Positions 6,553 through 12,158 of a stretch of 12,158 nucleotides of DNA are shown piece by piece (position 1 is the stretch's first letter; each line of letters opens with the position of its first letter). The stretch comes from an uncultured Collinsella sp. (GTDB taxonomy: Bacteria; Actinomycetota; Coriobacteriia; Coriobacteriales; Coriobacteriaceae). The position numbers were made by a program, and so were the translations under genes. Below the pieces are notes generated by a model, which did not search any database, was not told the origin of the DNA, and saw nothing but the letters and a program-made list of their open reading frames with translations. The DNA lies in assembly GCA_902491915.1 (NCBI GenBank), contig CABUJL010000053.1, positions 1-12,158 on the forward strand, in the 5' to 3' direction.

Positions 6553-6628
6553 GCGGACATGGCTCAGTTGGTAGAGCACAACCTTGCCAAGGTTGGGGTC
6601 GCGGGTTCGAGCCCCGTTGTCCGCTCCA
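6553..6628 (+). tRNA. tRNA-Gly (anticodon GCC), copy 1
   Basis: A 76-base cloverleaf. The acceptor GCGGACA (6553-6559) pairs with TGTCCGC (6618-6624), followed by discriminator T and encoded CCA (6626-6628). The anticodon stem CAACC/GGTTG holds the loop TTGCCAA, giving anticodon GCC for GGC and GGU glycine codons. The T arm GCGGG-TTCGAGC-CCCGT is intact (last pair G-T). It is identical base for base to the copies at 6779 and 9057. Confidence 0.97.
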
Positions 6629-6638
6629 TTGCATTTCC

Positions 6639-6661
6639 GGACCGTTTAGACGGTCCTTTTT
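6639..6661 (+). terminator. Terminator-like hairpin between tRNA-Gly copy 1 and tRNA-Cys
   Basis: Perfect 7-base stem GGACCGT (6639-6645) with ACGGTCC (6650-6656), TTAG loop, then five T. The next tRNA begins at 6663, one base after the T-run, so there is no room for a promoter between them. tRNA-Cys must be made by read-through, by processing, or from a promoter hidden within tRNA-Gly. Confidence 0.85.
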
Positions 6662-6662
6662 C

Positions 6663-6736
6663 GGCGAAGTGGCCAAGTGGTAAGGCAGAGGCCTGCAAAG
6701 CCTTTACCCCCGGTTCGAATCCGGGCTTCGCCTCCA
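6663..6736 (+). tRNA. tRNA-Cys (anticodon GCA)
   Basis: A 74-base cloverleaf. The acceptor GGCGAAG (6663-6669) pairs with CTTCGCC (6726-6732), followed by discriminator T (usual for cysteine) and encoded CCA (6734-6736). The anticodon stem GAGGC/GCCTT holds the loop CTGCAAA, giving anticodon GCA. The T arm CCCGG-TTCGAAT-CCGGG is intact. It sits directly behind a terminator-like hairpin and in front of another. Confidence 0.96.
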
Positions 6737-6745
6737 GGCAACATC

Positions 6746-6772
6746 CGGGCGCTCCGGCGCCCGTTTTGTTTT
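6746..6772 (+). terminator. Terminator-like hairpin between tRNA-Cys and tRNA-Gly copy 2
   Basis: Stem CGGGCGC (6746-6752) with GCGCCCG (6757-6763), TCCG loop, then TTTTGTTTT. Only 6 bases separate its tail from tRNA-Gly copy 2. As with the hairpin before tRNA-Cys, there is no space for a promoter after it. Confidence 0.85.
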
Positions 6773-6778
6773 ACATAT

Positions 6779-6854
6779 GCGGACATGGCTCAGTTGGTAG
6801 AGCACAACCTTGCCAAGGTTGGGGTCGCGGGTTCGAGCCCCGTTGTCCGCTCCA
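6779..6854 (+). tRNA. tRNA-Gly (anticodon GCC), copy 2
   Basis: A 76-base tRNA identical to the copy at 6553-6628, with the same acceptor stem, GCC anticodon, discriminator T and encoded CCA (6852-6854). Its 5' flank (ACATAT) differs from that of the other two copies, which both follow a recognisable promoter. This copy shows none of its own. Confidence 0.97.
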
Positions 6855-6862
6855 ACTATCTT

Positions 6863-6889
6863 ACGCGGTTCTAACGAACCGCGTTTTTT
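6863..6889 (+). terminator. Intrinsic terminator after the tRNA-Gly/Cys/Gly cluster
   Basis: Perfect 9-base stem ACGCGGTTC (6863-6871) with GAACCGCGT (6876-6884), TAAC loop and a T-run to 6889. It is the strongest of the three hairpins in the cluster and the likely true end of the transcription unit. Confidence 0.9.
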
Positions 6890-6900
6890 GTTGACGCTGC

Positions 6901-7004
6901 GCGAGCCCCGGGCACCCCATCTTGCCCCTCAATCGTCGGTCGCGTACATAAAGTACGCTTCCCTCCTCTTTCGCGGCAACCTGGGGCACCCGGAGCCCGC
7001 TCGC
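6901..7004. repeat. Imperfect inverted repeat upstream of the alpha-glucosidase
   Basis: The outer arms, GCGAGCCCCGGGCACCCCA (6901-6919) and 6982-7004 (starting TGGGGCACCCGG, ending GCTCGC), are complementary apart from a few mismatches and a 4-base size difference. The apex is a perfect hairpin GCGTAC-ATAAA-GTACGC at 6942-6958. The stretches between pair poorly. It resembles in size and nested layout the two long palindromes after oppF, but it is more degraded and shares no obvious sequence with them. Confidence 0.5.
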
Positions 7005-7190
7005 TGTCGTGGCCGGGAAAGTGGGTCTTCCGTTCTTTTCACTAATCGGTCGATTCGTCCCAGGAGGCTTGAACCCGAGAGGGGGCGAGCGTTTTGGGGC
7101 GTGGCTGTGGCGTTGTTTGTCGCGAATGTCCGCTTTGGGCGTATCATCGTGGGCATCTCGCATAACCTCGTTGCAAGGGAGATACGCCCC
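7005..7190 (+). promoter_or_regulatory. Leader region of the alpha-glucosidase gene with a weak candidate promoter
   Basis: No gene is seen here. A weak promoter candidate is TTGTCG (7117-7122) with TATCAT (7142-7147), spacing 19 bases. The gene's ribosome binding site AAGGGAG (7175-7181) lies 9 bases before ATG 7191. A TTGCAA at 7171-7176 overlaps the binding site, but no convincing sugar-repressor operator palindrome was found. Confidence 0.35.
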
Positions 7191-8924
7191 ATGGCTACAG
7201 AAAAGTCTTCTTCGCGCTCATGGATGTCCGATGCCGCGATCTATCAGATCTACCCGCGCTCGTTTAAGGATTCGACTGGTTCGGGTCTGGGCGATATCGC
7301 GGGCATTACCCAGCAGATGGACTATCTTGAGCGGCTGGGTATCGAGGCCATCTGGCTGAGCCCGTTTTACCCTTCGCCTCTTGTCGATGGCGGCTATGAT
7401 GTGGCGGACTACTGCGATGTCGACCCACGTCTCGGCTCGCTTGACGACTTCGATGACATGATCGCTGCGGCTCACGCGCGCGGCATCAAGGTCATCGTCG
7501 ACATCGTGCCCAACCATTCATCCAACCAGCACCCCTGGTTCAAAGCCGCTCTTGCCGCCGGCCCCGGATCGCCCGAACGCGCCCGTTATATCTTCCGCGA
7601 TGGTCGCGGCGAGCATGGCGAGCTGCCTCCCACCAATTGGAATGCCAACTTTGGCGGCCCCGCATGGACGCGTGTTGCGGACGGTCAGTGGTATCTGCAC
7701 ATGTTTACGCCCGAGCAGCCGGACTTTGACTGGTCATGCCCTGAGGTTCACGCGCTCTTTTGCGACGTCCTGGCGTTTTGGACCGATCGAGGCGTCGACG
7801 GCTTTCGCATTGATGTGGCGCAGGGTCTCGCCAAGGATCTCGACCGCGATGACCTCGACCGGTGGCATCTCGCCGAGGGCGATGACATGGTTGACGACGG
7901 CACCCATCCGCTGTGGGACCGCAATGAGGTCCACGAGATCTATCGCGAGTGGCGCCGCGTGTTCGACCGCTATAATCCGCCGCGCAGTGCCGTTGCCGAG
8001 GCGTGGGTGCTGCCCGAGCGCCAGTATCTCTATGCGCGTCCCAGCGAGCTTGGCCAGACATTCAACTTTGAGTTTGCCAAGGCCACTTGGACCTATGATG
8101 ACATGCACACTGCAATCGAGAAGGGCTTGAAGGCAGCCGTCGAATCCGATTCCGCCTCGACCTGGGTACTCTCCAACCACGACGTGCCGCGCGTGGCGAC
8201 ACGCTATGCCCTGCCGCAAATCAAGGCGACGCGCTACCACCAGATTGCGCTCGACTGGCTCTTGCGCGACGGGTCGTCTTATGACGAGGACCGTGAACTC
8301 GGCGAGCGCCGCGCGCGGGCGGCCCTTTTGCTTGAGCTGGCGCTTCCGGGCTCGGCATACGTGTATCAGGGTGAGGAGCTCGGCCTTTTTGAGGTGGCTG
8401 ATATCCCGTGGGCTGCACTCGAAGACCCTACTGCGACCAATACGCACGGACCGAAGCGTGAGAAGGGGCGCGACGGCTGTCGTGTGCCCCTGCCGTGGGT
8501 GGCGGCGGACGATCCCGCGCATGGCGGATCGTTTGGGTTTTCGCCGGCAGACGCCGATGCGGCGCCCCATCTGCCGCAGCCTGCATGGTTTTCCGATTAT
8601 GCTGCCGATAGGGAAGAAGTGGACCCGACATCGATGCTTGCGCTCTATCGTGACGCCCTCTGGCTGCGGCGCAAGCTGCGCGGTTGCGCCAACGATCTTG
8701 CGTGGCTCGATCTTGACGGGCGCACCGGTCTTGCGGATGGTGCCGAGGGCGCCGAGGGCGGCGTCATCGCCTATCGCCGCGACAACGGCTGGGCGTGTGT
8801 GACGAACTTCGGCGCAGCACCCGTGGAGCTGCCGGCGGGCAGGGTCCTGCTCACCTCATCACCGCTTGCAGACGGCAGGCTCGCGCAGGACAGCTCTGCC
8901 TGGATCATGCTCGGTGAGATGTAG
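7191..8924 (+). CDS. Alpha-glucosidase, glycoside hydrolase family 13
   Basis: A 577-residue cytoplasmic retaining glycosidase expected to release glucose from short alpha-glucosides such as maltose or isomalto-oligosaccharides; no signal peptide is visible. The (beta/alpha)8 barrel begins with AIYQIYPRSFKDSTGSG, typical of the oligo-glucosidase branch of GH13. Conserved regions: DIVPNHSS (I), GFRIDVAQG with nucleophile Asp208 (II), AVAEAW with acid/base Glu270 (III), and LSNHDVPR with transition-state Asp331 (IV). A short C-terminal beta domain follows, ending near ITMLGEM-like sequence (WIMLGEM). Valine directly follows the nucleophile, a position linked to alpha-1,6 versus alpha-1,4 preference in some GH13 enzymes, but this is too weak to assign a substrate. 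ATG 7191 is chosen because AAGGGAG lies 9 bases upstream; the frame stays open further upstream, but through a tRNA gene. It stands alone between two tRNA units with no transporter or regulator beside it. Confidence 0.92.
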   Translation: MATEKSSSRSWMSDAAIYQIYPRSFKDSTGSGLGDIAGITQQMDYLERLGIEAIWLSPFYPSPLVDGGYDVADYCDVDPRLGSLDDFDDMIAAAHARGIKVIVDIVPNHSSNQHPWFKAALAAGPGSPERARYIFRDGRGEHGELPPTNWNANFGGPAWTRVADGQWYLHMFTPEQPDFDWSCPEVHALFCDVLAFWTDRGVDGFRIDVAQGLAKDLDRDDLDRWHLAEGDDMVDDGTHPLWDRNEVHEIYREWRRVFDRYNPPRSAVAEAWVLPERQYLYARPSELGQTFNFEFAKATWTYDDMHTAIEKGLKAAVESDSASTWVLSNHDVPRVATRYALPQIKATRYHQIALDWLLRDGSSYDEDRELGERRARAALLLELALPGSAYVYQGEELGLFEVADIPWAALEDPTATNTHGPKREKGRDGCRVPLPWVAADDPAHGGSFGFSPADADAAPHLPQPAWFSDYAADREEVDPTSMLALYRDALWLRRKLRGCANDLAWLDLDGRTGLADGAEGAEGGVIAYRRDNGWACVTNFGAAPVELPAGRVLLTSSPLADGRLAQDSSAWIMLGEM

Positions 8925-8998
8925 GGGCATCTCGCTGCGAGCCTGCGTTTGTTCGCGCCTTTCGTGACGACTGATGCCCTCGCGAGAGCGTCGCAAAA

Positions 8999-9044
8999 CT
9001 TTTTAAAAAAAGTTCTTGCATAGGATGCGGGCATCACGTAAGAT
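8999..9044 (+). promoter_or_regulatory. Promoter of tRNA-Gly copy 3 and tRNA-Val
   Basis: The -35 box TTGCAT (9016-9021) and -10 box TAAGAT (9039-9044) are 17 bases apart. The C-T5-A7-GTTC module at 8999-9015 precedes the -35, matching the other two tRNA promoters in the window. The -10 ends 12 bases before the tRNA. Confidence 0.8.
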
Positions 9045-9056
9045 TAATCCTCGTAA

Positions 9057-9132
9057 GCGGACATGGCTCAGTTGGTAGAGCACAACCTTGCCAAGGTTGG
9101 GGTCGCGGGTTCGAGCCCCGTTGTCCGCTCCA
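9057..9132 (+). tRNA. tRNA-Gly (anticodon GCC), copy 3
   Basis: A 76-base tRNA identical to the copies at 6553 and 6779, including the encoded CCA (9130-9132). It is the first gene of a two-tRNA unit; the next tRNA starts after only three T bases, with no terminator hairpin between, unlike the Gly/Cys/Gly cluster. Confidence 0.97.
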
Positions 9133-9135
9133 TTT

Positions 9136-9210
9136 GGGCGTTTAGCTCAGGGGGAGAGCGCTTCCCTGACACGGAAGAGGTCAGAAGTTCAAATCTTCTA
9201 ACGCCCACCA
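9136..9210 (+). tRNA. tRNA-Val (anticodon GAC)
   Basis: A 75-base cloverleaf. The acceptor GGGCGTT (9136-9142) pairs with AACGCCC (9200-9206), followed by discriminator A and encoded CCA (9208-9210). The anticodon stem CTTCC/GGAAG holds the loop CTGACAC, giving anticodon GAC for GUC and GUU valine codons. The T arm AGAAG-TTCAAAT-CTTCT is intact. It is co-transcribed with the tRNA-Gly three bases upstream. Confidence 0.97.
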
Positions 9211-9218
9211 AATGTTCG

Positions 9219-9255
9219 CAGCTCAGAGGCTATCTCCTCTGGGCTGTTTTGTTTT
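9219..9255 (+). terminator. Intrinsic terminator after tRNA-Val
   Basis: An 11-base stem CAGCTCAGAGG (9219-9229) with CCTCTGGGCTG (9236-9246), one T-G wobble, CTATCT loop, followed by TTTTGTTTT. It ends the tRNA-Gly/tRNA-Val transcript. Confidence 0.88.
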
Positions 9256-9530
9256 GCTACCAAGCACGCCGTCAAATATGCCATCAAATATTGATCCAAG
9301 GTCCCCGTAGAGGTGCCGGCAGATTGCATACGTCCTGGCCGACCGTGACCGCAACATGTTGGTCAAGCATAATCTTTTGGATTCTTTTGGCGTGAGCGGC
9401 TTGGTTTTGGTAGGATTTGTCAGCGGCTTGACTAAGGGGGTTTTATAACTGCCATGCAGGTAGCCGTGTTGGTAACGTTTTACCGACTTCCCAAGAACCC
9501 CTCATTTTTAATGCGTCTGCAAAATGACTA
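9256..9530. other. Gene-free, A/T-richer spacer after tRNA-Val, with a possible gene remnant
   Basis: No intact gene is seen. TCAAATAT is repeated directly at about 9273 and 9285. A + strand frame without a start codon of its own runs from 9311 to the TAA at 9446-9448 (45 codons). Its translation has a protein-like look (AYVLADRDRNMLVKHNLLDSF), reminiscent of a tyrosine-recombinase C-terminus, but too short and too weak to assign. Base composition is visibly lower in G and C than in the neighbouring genes. Confidence 0.35.
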
Positions 9531-9549
9531 ATTGCTTTGACCTGCTGAA

Positions 9550-9565
9550 ACACTATATGTTGTGT
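9550..9565. promoter_or_regulatory. NrdR box upstream of nrdD
   Basis: ACACTATATGTTGTGT matches the known NrdR consensus (acaCwAtATaTwGtgt) at 15 of 16 positions. NrdR is a zinc-finger/ATP-cone repressor of ribonucleotide reductase genes when dATP is plentiful. The site directly abuts the candidate -35 box at 9566. A poorer second box may start at 9584 (ACAGGATATAGATGCC) and would overlap the -10 box. The next gene downstream is nrdD, which supports the call. The nrdR gene itself is not in the window. Confidence 0.8.
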
Positions 9566-9595
9566 TTGACCTAAAAAAAGAATACAGGATATAGA
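9566..9595 (+). promoter_or_regulatory. Candidate nrdD promoter
   Basis: TTGACC (9566-9571) with TATAGA (9590-9595), spacing 18 bases. It fits the NrdR box position, so repressor binding would block RNA polymerase. An alternative is TTGCTT (9532-9537) with TATATG (9554-9559), whose -10 lies inside the NrdR box. Either start gives a leader of over 200 bases before nrdD. Confidence 0.55.
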
Positions 9596-9599
9596 TGCC

Positions 9600-9821
9600 T
9601 CTTTGTCGTATGATAGATGGCGGACAGAGAACGAGAACCTTATTCGCCCCATTTGGATAGATCTTCGAGCCCCTTGATTGGCTGCGAGGATTGTCCGCAT
9701 GAGGGCCTATGGTTATCGAGAACACAGATTGCGCGACGGCGCCGCAAGACAGGGGCAAGCCCTGCCGGGTATCGTTTGGCTCTGAAGCGCGATGAGGCTA
9801 CGATGCGAAAGAGGCAAGAGG
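9600..9821 (+). other. Long 5' leader of nrdD
   Basis: About 220 bases between the candidate promoter and the nrdD start codon. They include a small hairpin CAGGG-GCAAG-CCCTG (9750-9764) and a GGCGCC palindrome at 9738-9743. No known riboswitch core (cobalamin, SAM, cyclic-di-GMP) was recognised by eye. An in-frame ATG at 9792 would extend NrdD by ten residues but has no better ribosome binding site. An 81-codon frame starting at 9617 runs through this leader into nrdD and looks spurious. Confidence 0.45.
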
Positions 9822-12044
9822 ATGAAGATCATCAAGCGCAGCGGCACCGAGGTTGTCTTTGACATCGATAAGATCGTCAATGCCATCCGCGCCGCAAACT
9901 TGGAGGTCGAGGAGAGCTCTCGTCTTACCGACCGCCAGGTGGTTTACGCGGCACAAAACGTCGCCGAGGCATGCGAGAACGCGGGCCACACCGTGTCGGT
10001 CGAGGAGATCCAGGATTTGGTCGAGGACGAGATCATGCGCCTCGACTGCTACGAGGTCGCTCGCCATTACATCATCTATCGCTATGTTCAGAGCCTGAAG
10101 CGCCAGAAGAACACGACCGACGACAAGATTTTGTCGCTGATTGAGTGCAACAACGAAGAGGTTAAGCAGGAGAACTCCAACAAGAACCCGACCGTCAATT
10201 CCGTTCAGCGTGACTACATGGCCGGCGAGATTTCCAAGGACCTGACTCAGCGTGTGCTGCTGCCCCAAGAGATCGTGGATGCCCATAATGAGGGCTTGAT
10301 CCATTTCCACGATTCGGATTACTTTGCCCAGCACATGCACAACTGCGATCTGGTGAACCTGGAGGACATGCTCCAGAACGGCACTGTTATTTCGGGCACG
10401 CTGATCGAGAAGCCGCACAGCTTCTCGACTGCCTGCAACATCGCGACGCAGATCATCGCTCAGGTTGCTTCCTCCCAGTACGGTGGCCAGTCGATTTCGT
10501 TGACCCATCTTGCCCCGTTCGTCGAGGTGAGCCGTCAAAAGATTCGCGGCGAGGTCGCCCGCGAGCTCGAGGAGCTCGGCGTTTCCGCATCTCCCGAAAA
10601 GGTCCGTGAGGTCGTTGAGGACCGTCTGCGTGACGAGATCCGTCGCGGCGTCCAGACGATTCAGTATCAGGTCGTGACCCTTATGACCACCAATGGCCAG
10701 GCGCCGTTCGTGACGGTCTTTATGTATCTTAACGAGGCCCGTACGCCTCAGGAGAAGCACGACCTTGCCATGATCGTGGAGGAGACGCTTCGCCAGCGCT
10801 ACGAGGGCGTTAAGAACGAGGCCGGCGTATGGATCACCCCGGCATTCCCCAAACTTATCTATGTACTCGAGGACGATAACGTTCACGAGGATTCCCCGTA
10901 CTTCTACCTGACCCAGCTGGCTGCCAAGTGCACTGCCAAGCGTATGGTGCCCGATTACATCTCCGAGAAGAAGATGCGCGAGCTCAAGCTGTCTAAGGGC
11001 GAGACCGCCGGCAACGGCGATTGCTACACCTGCATGGGTTGCCGCAGTTTCCTGACGCCTGACCGTTCGGGCAACGGCTTTAACAATGTCGCCAACGCGC
11101 TGAACTACGACCCGGCCAAGCCTAAGTACTACGGTCGCTTTAACCAGGGCGTTGTGACCATCAACCTGCCCGATGTCGCACTGAGCTCGCATCAGGACAT
11201 GGACAAGTTCTGGAAGATCTTCGACGAGCGCCTTGAGCTGTGCCACCGCGCCCTGCTGTGCCGTCATGAGCGTCTGATGGGTACGCTTTCGGATGCCGCA
11301 CCGATTCTTTGGCAGTACGGTGCCCTCGCCCGCCTGAAGAAGGGCGAGAAGATCGACAAGCTGCTCGTGGGCGGTTACTCCACCATTAGTCTGGGTTATG
11401 CCGGCCTGTATGAGTGCGTCAAGTACATGACGGGCCACAGCCACACCGAGAAGGAGGGCACGCCTTTTGCCATGGCCGTCATGCAGCGCATGAACGACAA
11501 ATGTGCTGAGTGGAAAGCCGCGAGCGACATCGATTTCTCGCTGTACGGCACGCCGCTGGAGTCGACGACGTATAAGTTCGCCAAGTGCCTGCAGCGCCGT
11601 TTTGGCATTATCCCGGGCGTGACGGACAAGGGCTACATCACCAACAGCTACCACGTCCACGTGTCCGAGGAGATCGACGCATTCGACAAGCTCAAGTTCG
11701 AGGGTATGTTCCAGCAGCTTTCGCCGGGCGGTGCCATCTCCTACGTCGAGGTTCCCAACATGCAGGACAACCTCAAGGCTGTCATTCGCGTGATGCAGTA
11801 CATCTACGACAACATCATGTACGCCGAGCTCAACACCAAGAGCGACTACTGCCAGGTGTGCGGCTACGATGGCGAGATCAAGATTGTCGAGGACGATGGC
11901 AAGCTGGTGTGGGAGTGCCCCAACTGCGGCAACCGCGACCAGGAGAAGATGAACGTCGCTCGTCGTACGTGCGGCTACATCGGTACCCAGTTCTGGAACC
12001 AGGGTCGAACCGAGGAGATCCGCGACCGCGTGCTGCATCTCTAA
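9822..12044 (+). CDS. nrdD: Anaerobic ribonucleoside-triphosphate reductase (class III), catalytic subunit
   Basis: Reduces ribonucleoside triphosphates to deoxyribonucleoside triphosphates under anoxia, using a glycyl radical installed by the activase NrdG. A 740-residue cytoplasmic protein. Residues about 1-95 form an ATP cone for allosteric control (MKIIKRSGTEVVFDIDKIV...). The rest is the ten-stranded barrel, with HDSDYF and the cysteine-rich CYTCMGCRSFL (C401, C404, C407). The C-terminal zinc site uses C677, C680, C699 and C702 (CQVCG and CPNCG). The radical glycine is Gly718 in RRTCGYIG, followed by FWNQGR and a short tail. Length and motifs look complete. ATG 9822 is chosen because AAAGAGG (9808-9814) lies 7 bases upstream and the protein then begins as relatives do. 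An NrdR box lies about 260 bases upstream. nrdG is not seen and probably lies past the window edge. Confidence 0.97.
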   Translation: MKIIKRSGTEVVFDIDKIVNAIRAANLEVEESSRLTDRQVVYAAQNVAEACENAGHTVSVEEIQDLVEDEIMRLDCYEVARHYIIYRYVQSLKRQKNTTDDKILSLIECNNEEVKQENSNKNPTVNSVQRDYMAGEISKDLTQRVLLPQEIVDAHNEGLIHFHDSDYFAQHMHNCDLVNLEDMLQNGTVISGTLIEKPHSFSTACNIATQIIAQVASSQYGGQSISLTHLAPFVEVSRQKIRGEVARELEELGVSASPEKVREVVEDRLRDEIRRGVQTIQYQVVTLMTTNGQAPFVTVFMYLNEARTPQEKHDLAMIVEETLRQRYEGVKNEAGVWITPAFPKLIYVLEDDNVHEDSPYFYLTQLAAKCTAKRMVPDYISEKKMRELKLSKGETAGNGDCYTCMGCRSFLTPDRSGNGFNNVANALNYDPAKPKYYGRFNQGVVTINLPDVALSSHQDMDKFWKIFDERLELCHRALLCRHERLMGTLSDAAPILWQYGALARLKKGEKIDKLLVGGYSTISLGYAGLYECVKYMTGHSHTEKEGTPFAMAVMQRMNDKCAEWKAASDIDFSLYGTPLESTTYKFAKCLQRRFGIIPGVTDKGYITNSYHVHVSEEIDAFDKLKFEGMFQQLSPGGAISYVEVPNMQDNLKAVIRVMQYIYDNIMYAELNTKSDYCQVCGYDGEIKIVEDDGKLVWECPNCGNRDQEKMNVARRTCGYIGTQFWNQGRTEEIRDRVLHL

Positions 12045-12117
12045 TAACCATCCCAGGCCGCCCCGTAGCGAGGCCCCGGACCTTTACTCGCTATTTCGGA
12101 CAGTCCTGGCTCACGAC

Positions 12118-12142
12118 GGAGGCGCCACTGGCGCCTCCTGTT
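12118..12142 (+). terminator. Hairpin after nrdD, possible terminator
   Basis: Perfect 9-base stem GGAGGCGCC (12118-12126) with GGCGCCTCC (12130-12138) and an ACT loop, followed by TGTTCGT. The weak T tail makes it a doubtful terminator. It starts 73 bases after the nrdD stop and could instead be a processing or attenuation point before a downstream nrdG. Confidence 0.45.
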
Positions 12143-12158
12143 CGTGCGGAACTCATAT

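Noticed and set aside
6559..6894. + strand open frame across the tRNA-Gly/Cys/Gly cluster
   Set aside because: It is the translation of tRNA genes; the repeated MAQLVEHNLAKVG string is simply tRNA-Gly read as protein.
6810..7190. N-terminal extension of the alpha-glucosidase frame
   Set aside because: The extension runs through tRNA-Gly copy 2, a terminator and an inverted repeat; the GH13 fold starts after ATG 7191, which has a good ribosome binding site.
9063..9395. + strand frame over tRNA-Gly copy 3, tRNA-Val and the spacer
   Set aside because: The first part is tRNA sequence and it crosses a strong terminator; only the downstream spacer was kept as a possible remnant, in a different frame.
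9600..9821. Cobalamin or cyclic-di-GMP riboswitch in the nrdD leader
   Set aside because: The conserved core boxes of those riboswitches could not be found by eye; a GGCAAGCC-like string alone is not enough.
9617..9862. 81-codon + strand frame overlapping the nrdD start
   Set aside because: No recognisable domain, Arg-rich translation, and it overlaps the nrdD start in another frame; more likely leader sequence.
9798..12038. A 746-codon open frame on the - strand opposite nrdD
   Set aside because: It mirrors nrdD almost exactly, has a low-complexity Leu/Val/Asp/His-rich translation typical of the antisense of a high-GC gene, and nrdD has every expected motif on the + strand.

Overview
The window reads like a chromosomal segment of a high-GC, anaerobic, host-associated actinobacterium, most likely a Coriobacteriia member such as Collinsella. 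This assignment is inference from general protein resemblance, the class III (oxygen-sensitive) ribonucleotide reductase, codon use rich in G and C, and CCA-encoding tRNA genes. No 16S or other marker gene is present to prove it.

Layout, left to right, all genes on the + strand. (1) Bases 2-2528 hold the 3' part of an oligopeptide/dipeptide ABC importer operon: the end of the OppC permease, then the two ATPases OppD and OppF, coupled by 2-base spacing and a 1-base overlap. (2) Bases 2529-3127 hold no gene. They contain two long nested palindromes (132 and 125 bp), an intrinsic terminator, a second hairpin and a tRNA promoter. (3) tRNA-Leu(GAG) and its terminator are followed 27 bases later by a two-gene signalling unit: a PAS-GAF-GAF-like-PP2C (SpoIIE/RsbU-type) phosphatase, then a single protein fusing an anti-sigma-factor antagonist (STAS) domain to an RsbW-type HATPase kinase domain. 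(4) A tRNA-Gly(GCC), tRNA-Cys(GCA), tRNA-Gly(GCC) cluster follows, with a terminator-like hairpin after each gene. (5) A GH13 alpha-glucosidase comes next, preceded by an imperfect inverted repeat. (6) A third identical tRNA-Gly(GCC) and tRNA-Val(GAC) end in a terminator. (7) After a 611-base region richer in A/T, with an excellent NrdR box and a long leader, comes nrdD, the anaerobic ribonucleoside-triphosphate reductase, complete with ATP cone, zinc cysteines and glycyl-radical site.

How it fits together: peptide import and alpha-glucoside hydrolysis supply carbon and nitrogen, and NrdD makes deoxynucleotides without oxygen under probable NrdR control. The phosphatase and STAS-kinase pair looks like a compact partner-switching regulator that senses signals through PAS/GAF domains and would control a sigma factor or other target encoded elsewhere. 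Three tRNA promoters share a distinctive T-tract/A-tract module directly upstream of the -35 box.

The strongest candidates for something little described are the STAS-HATPase fusion beside its phosphatase, the paired long palindromes after the opp operon, and the tRNA cluster whose internal genes sit directly behind terminator-like hairpins.
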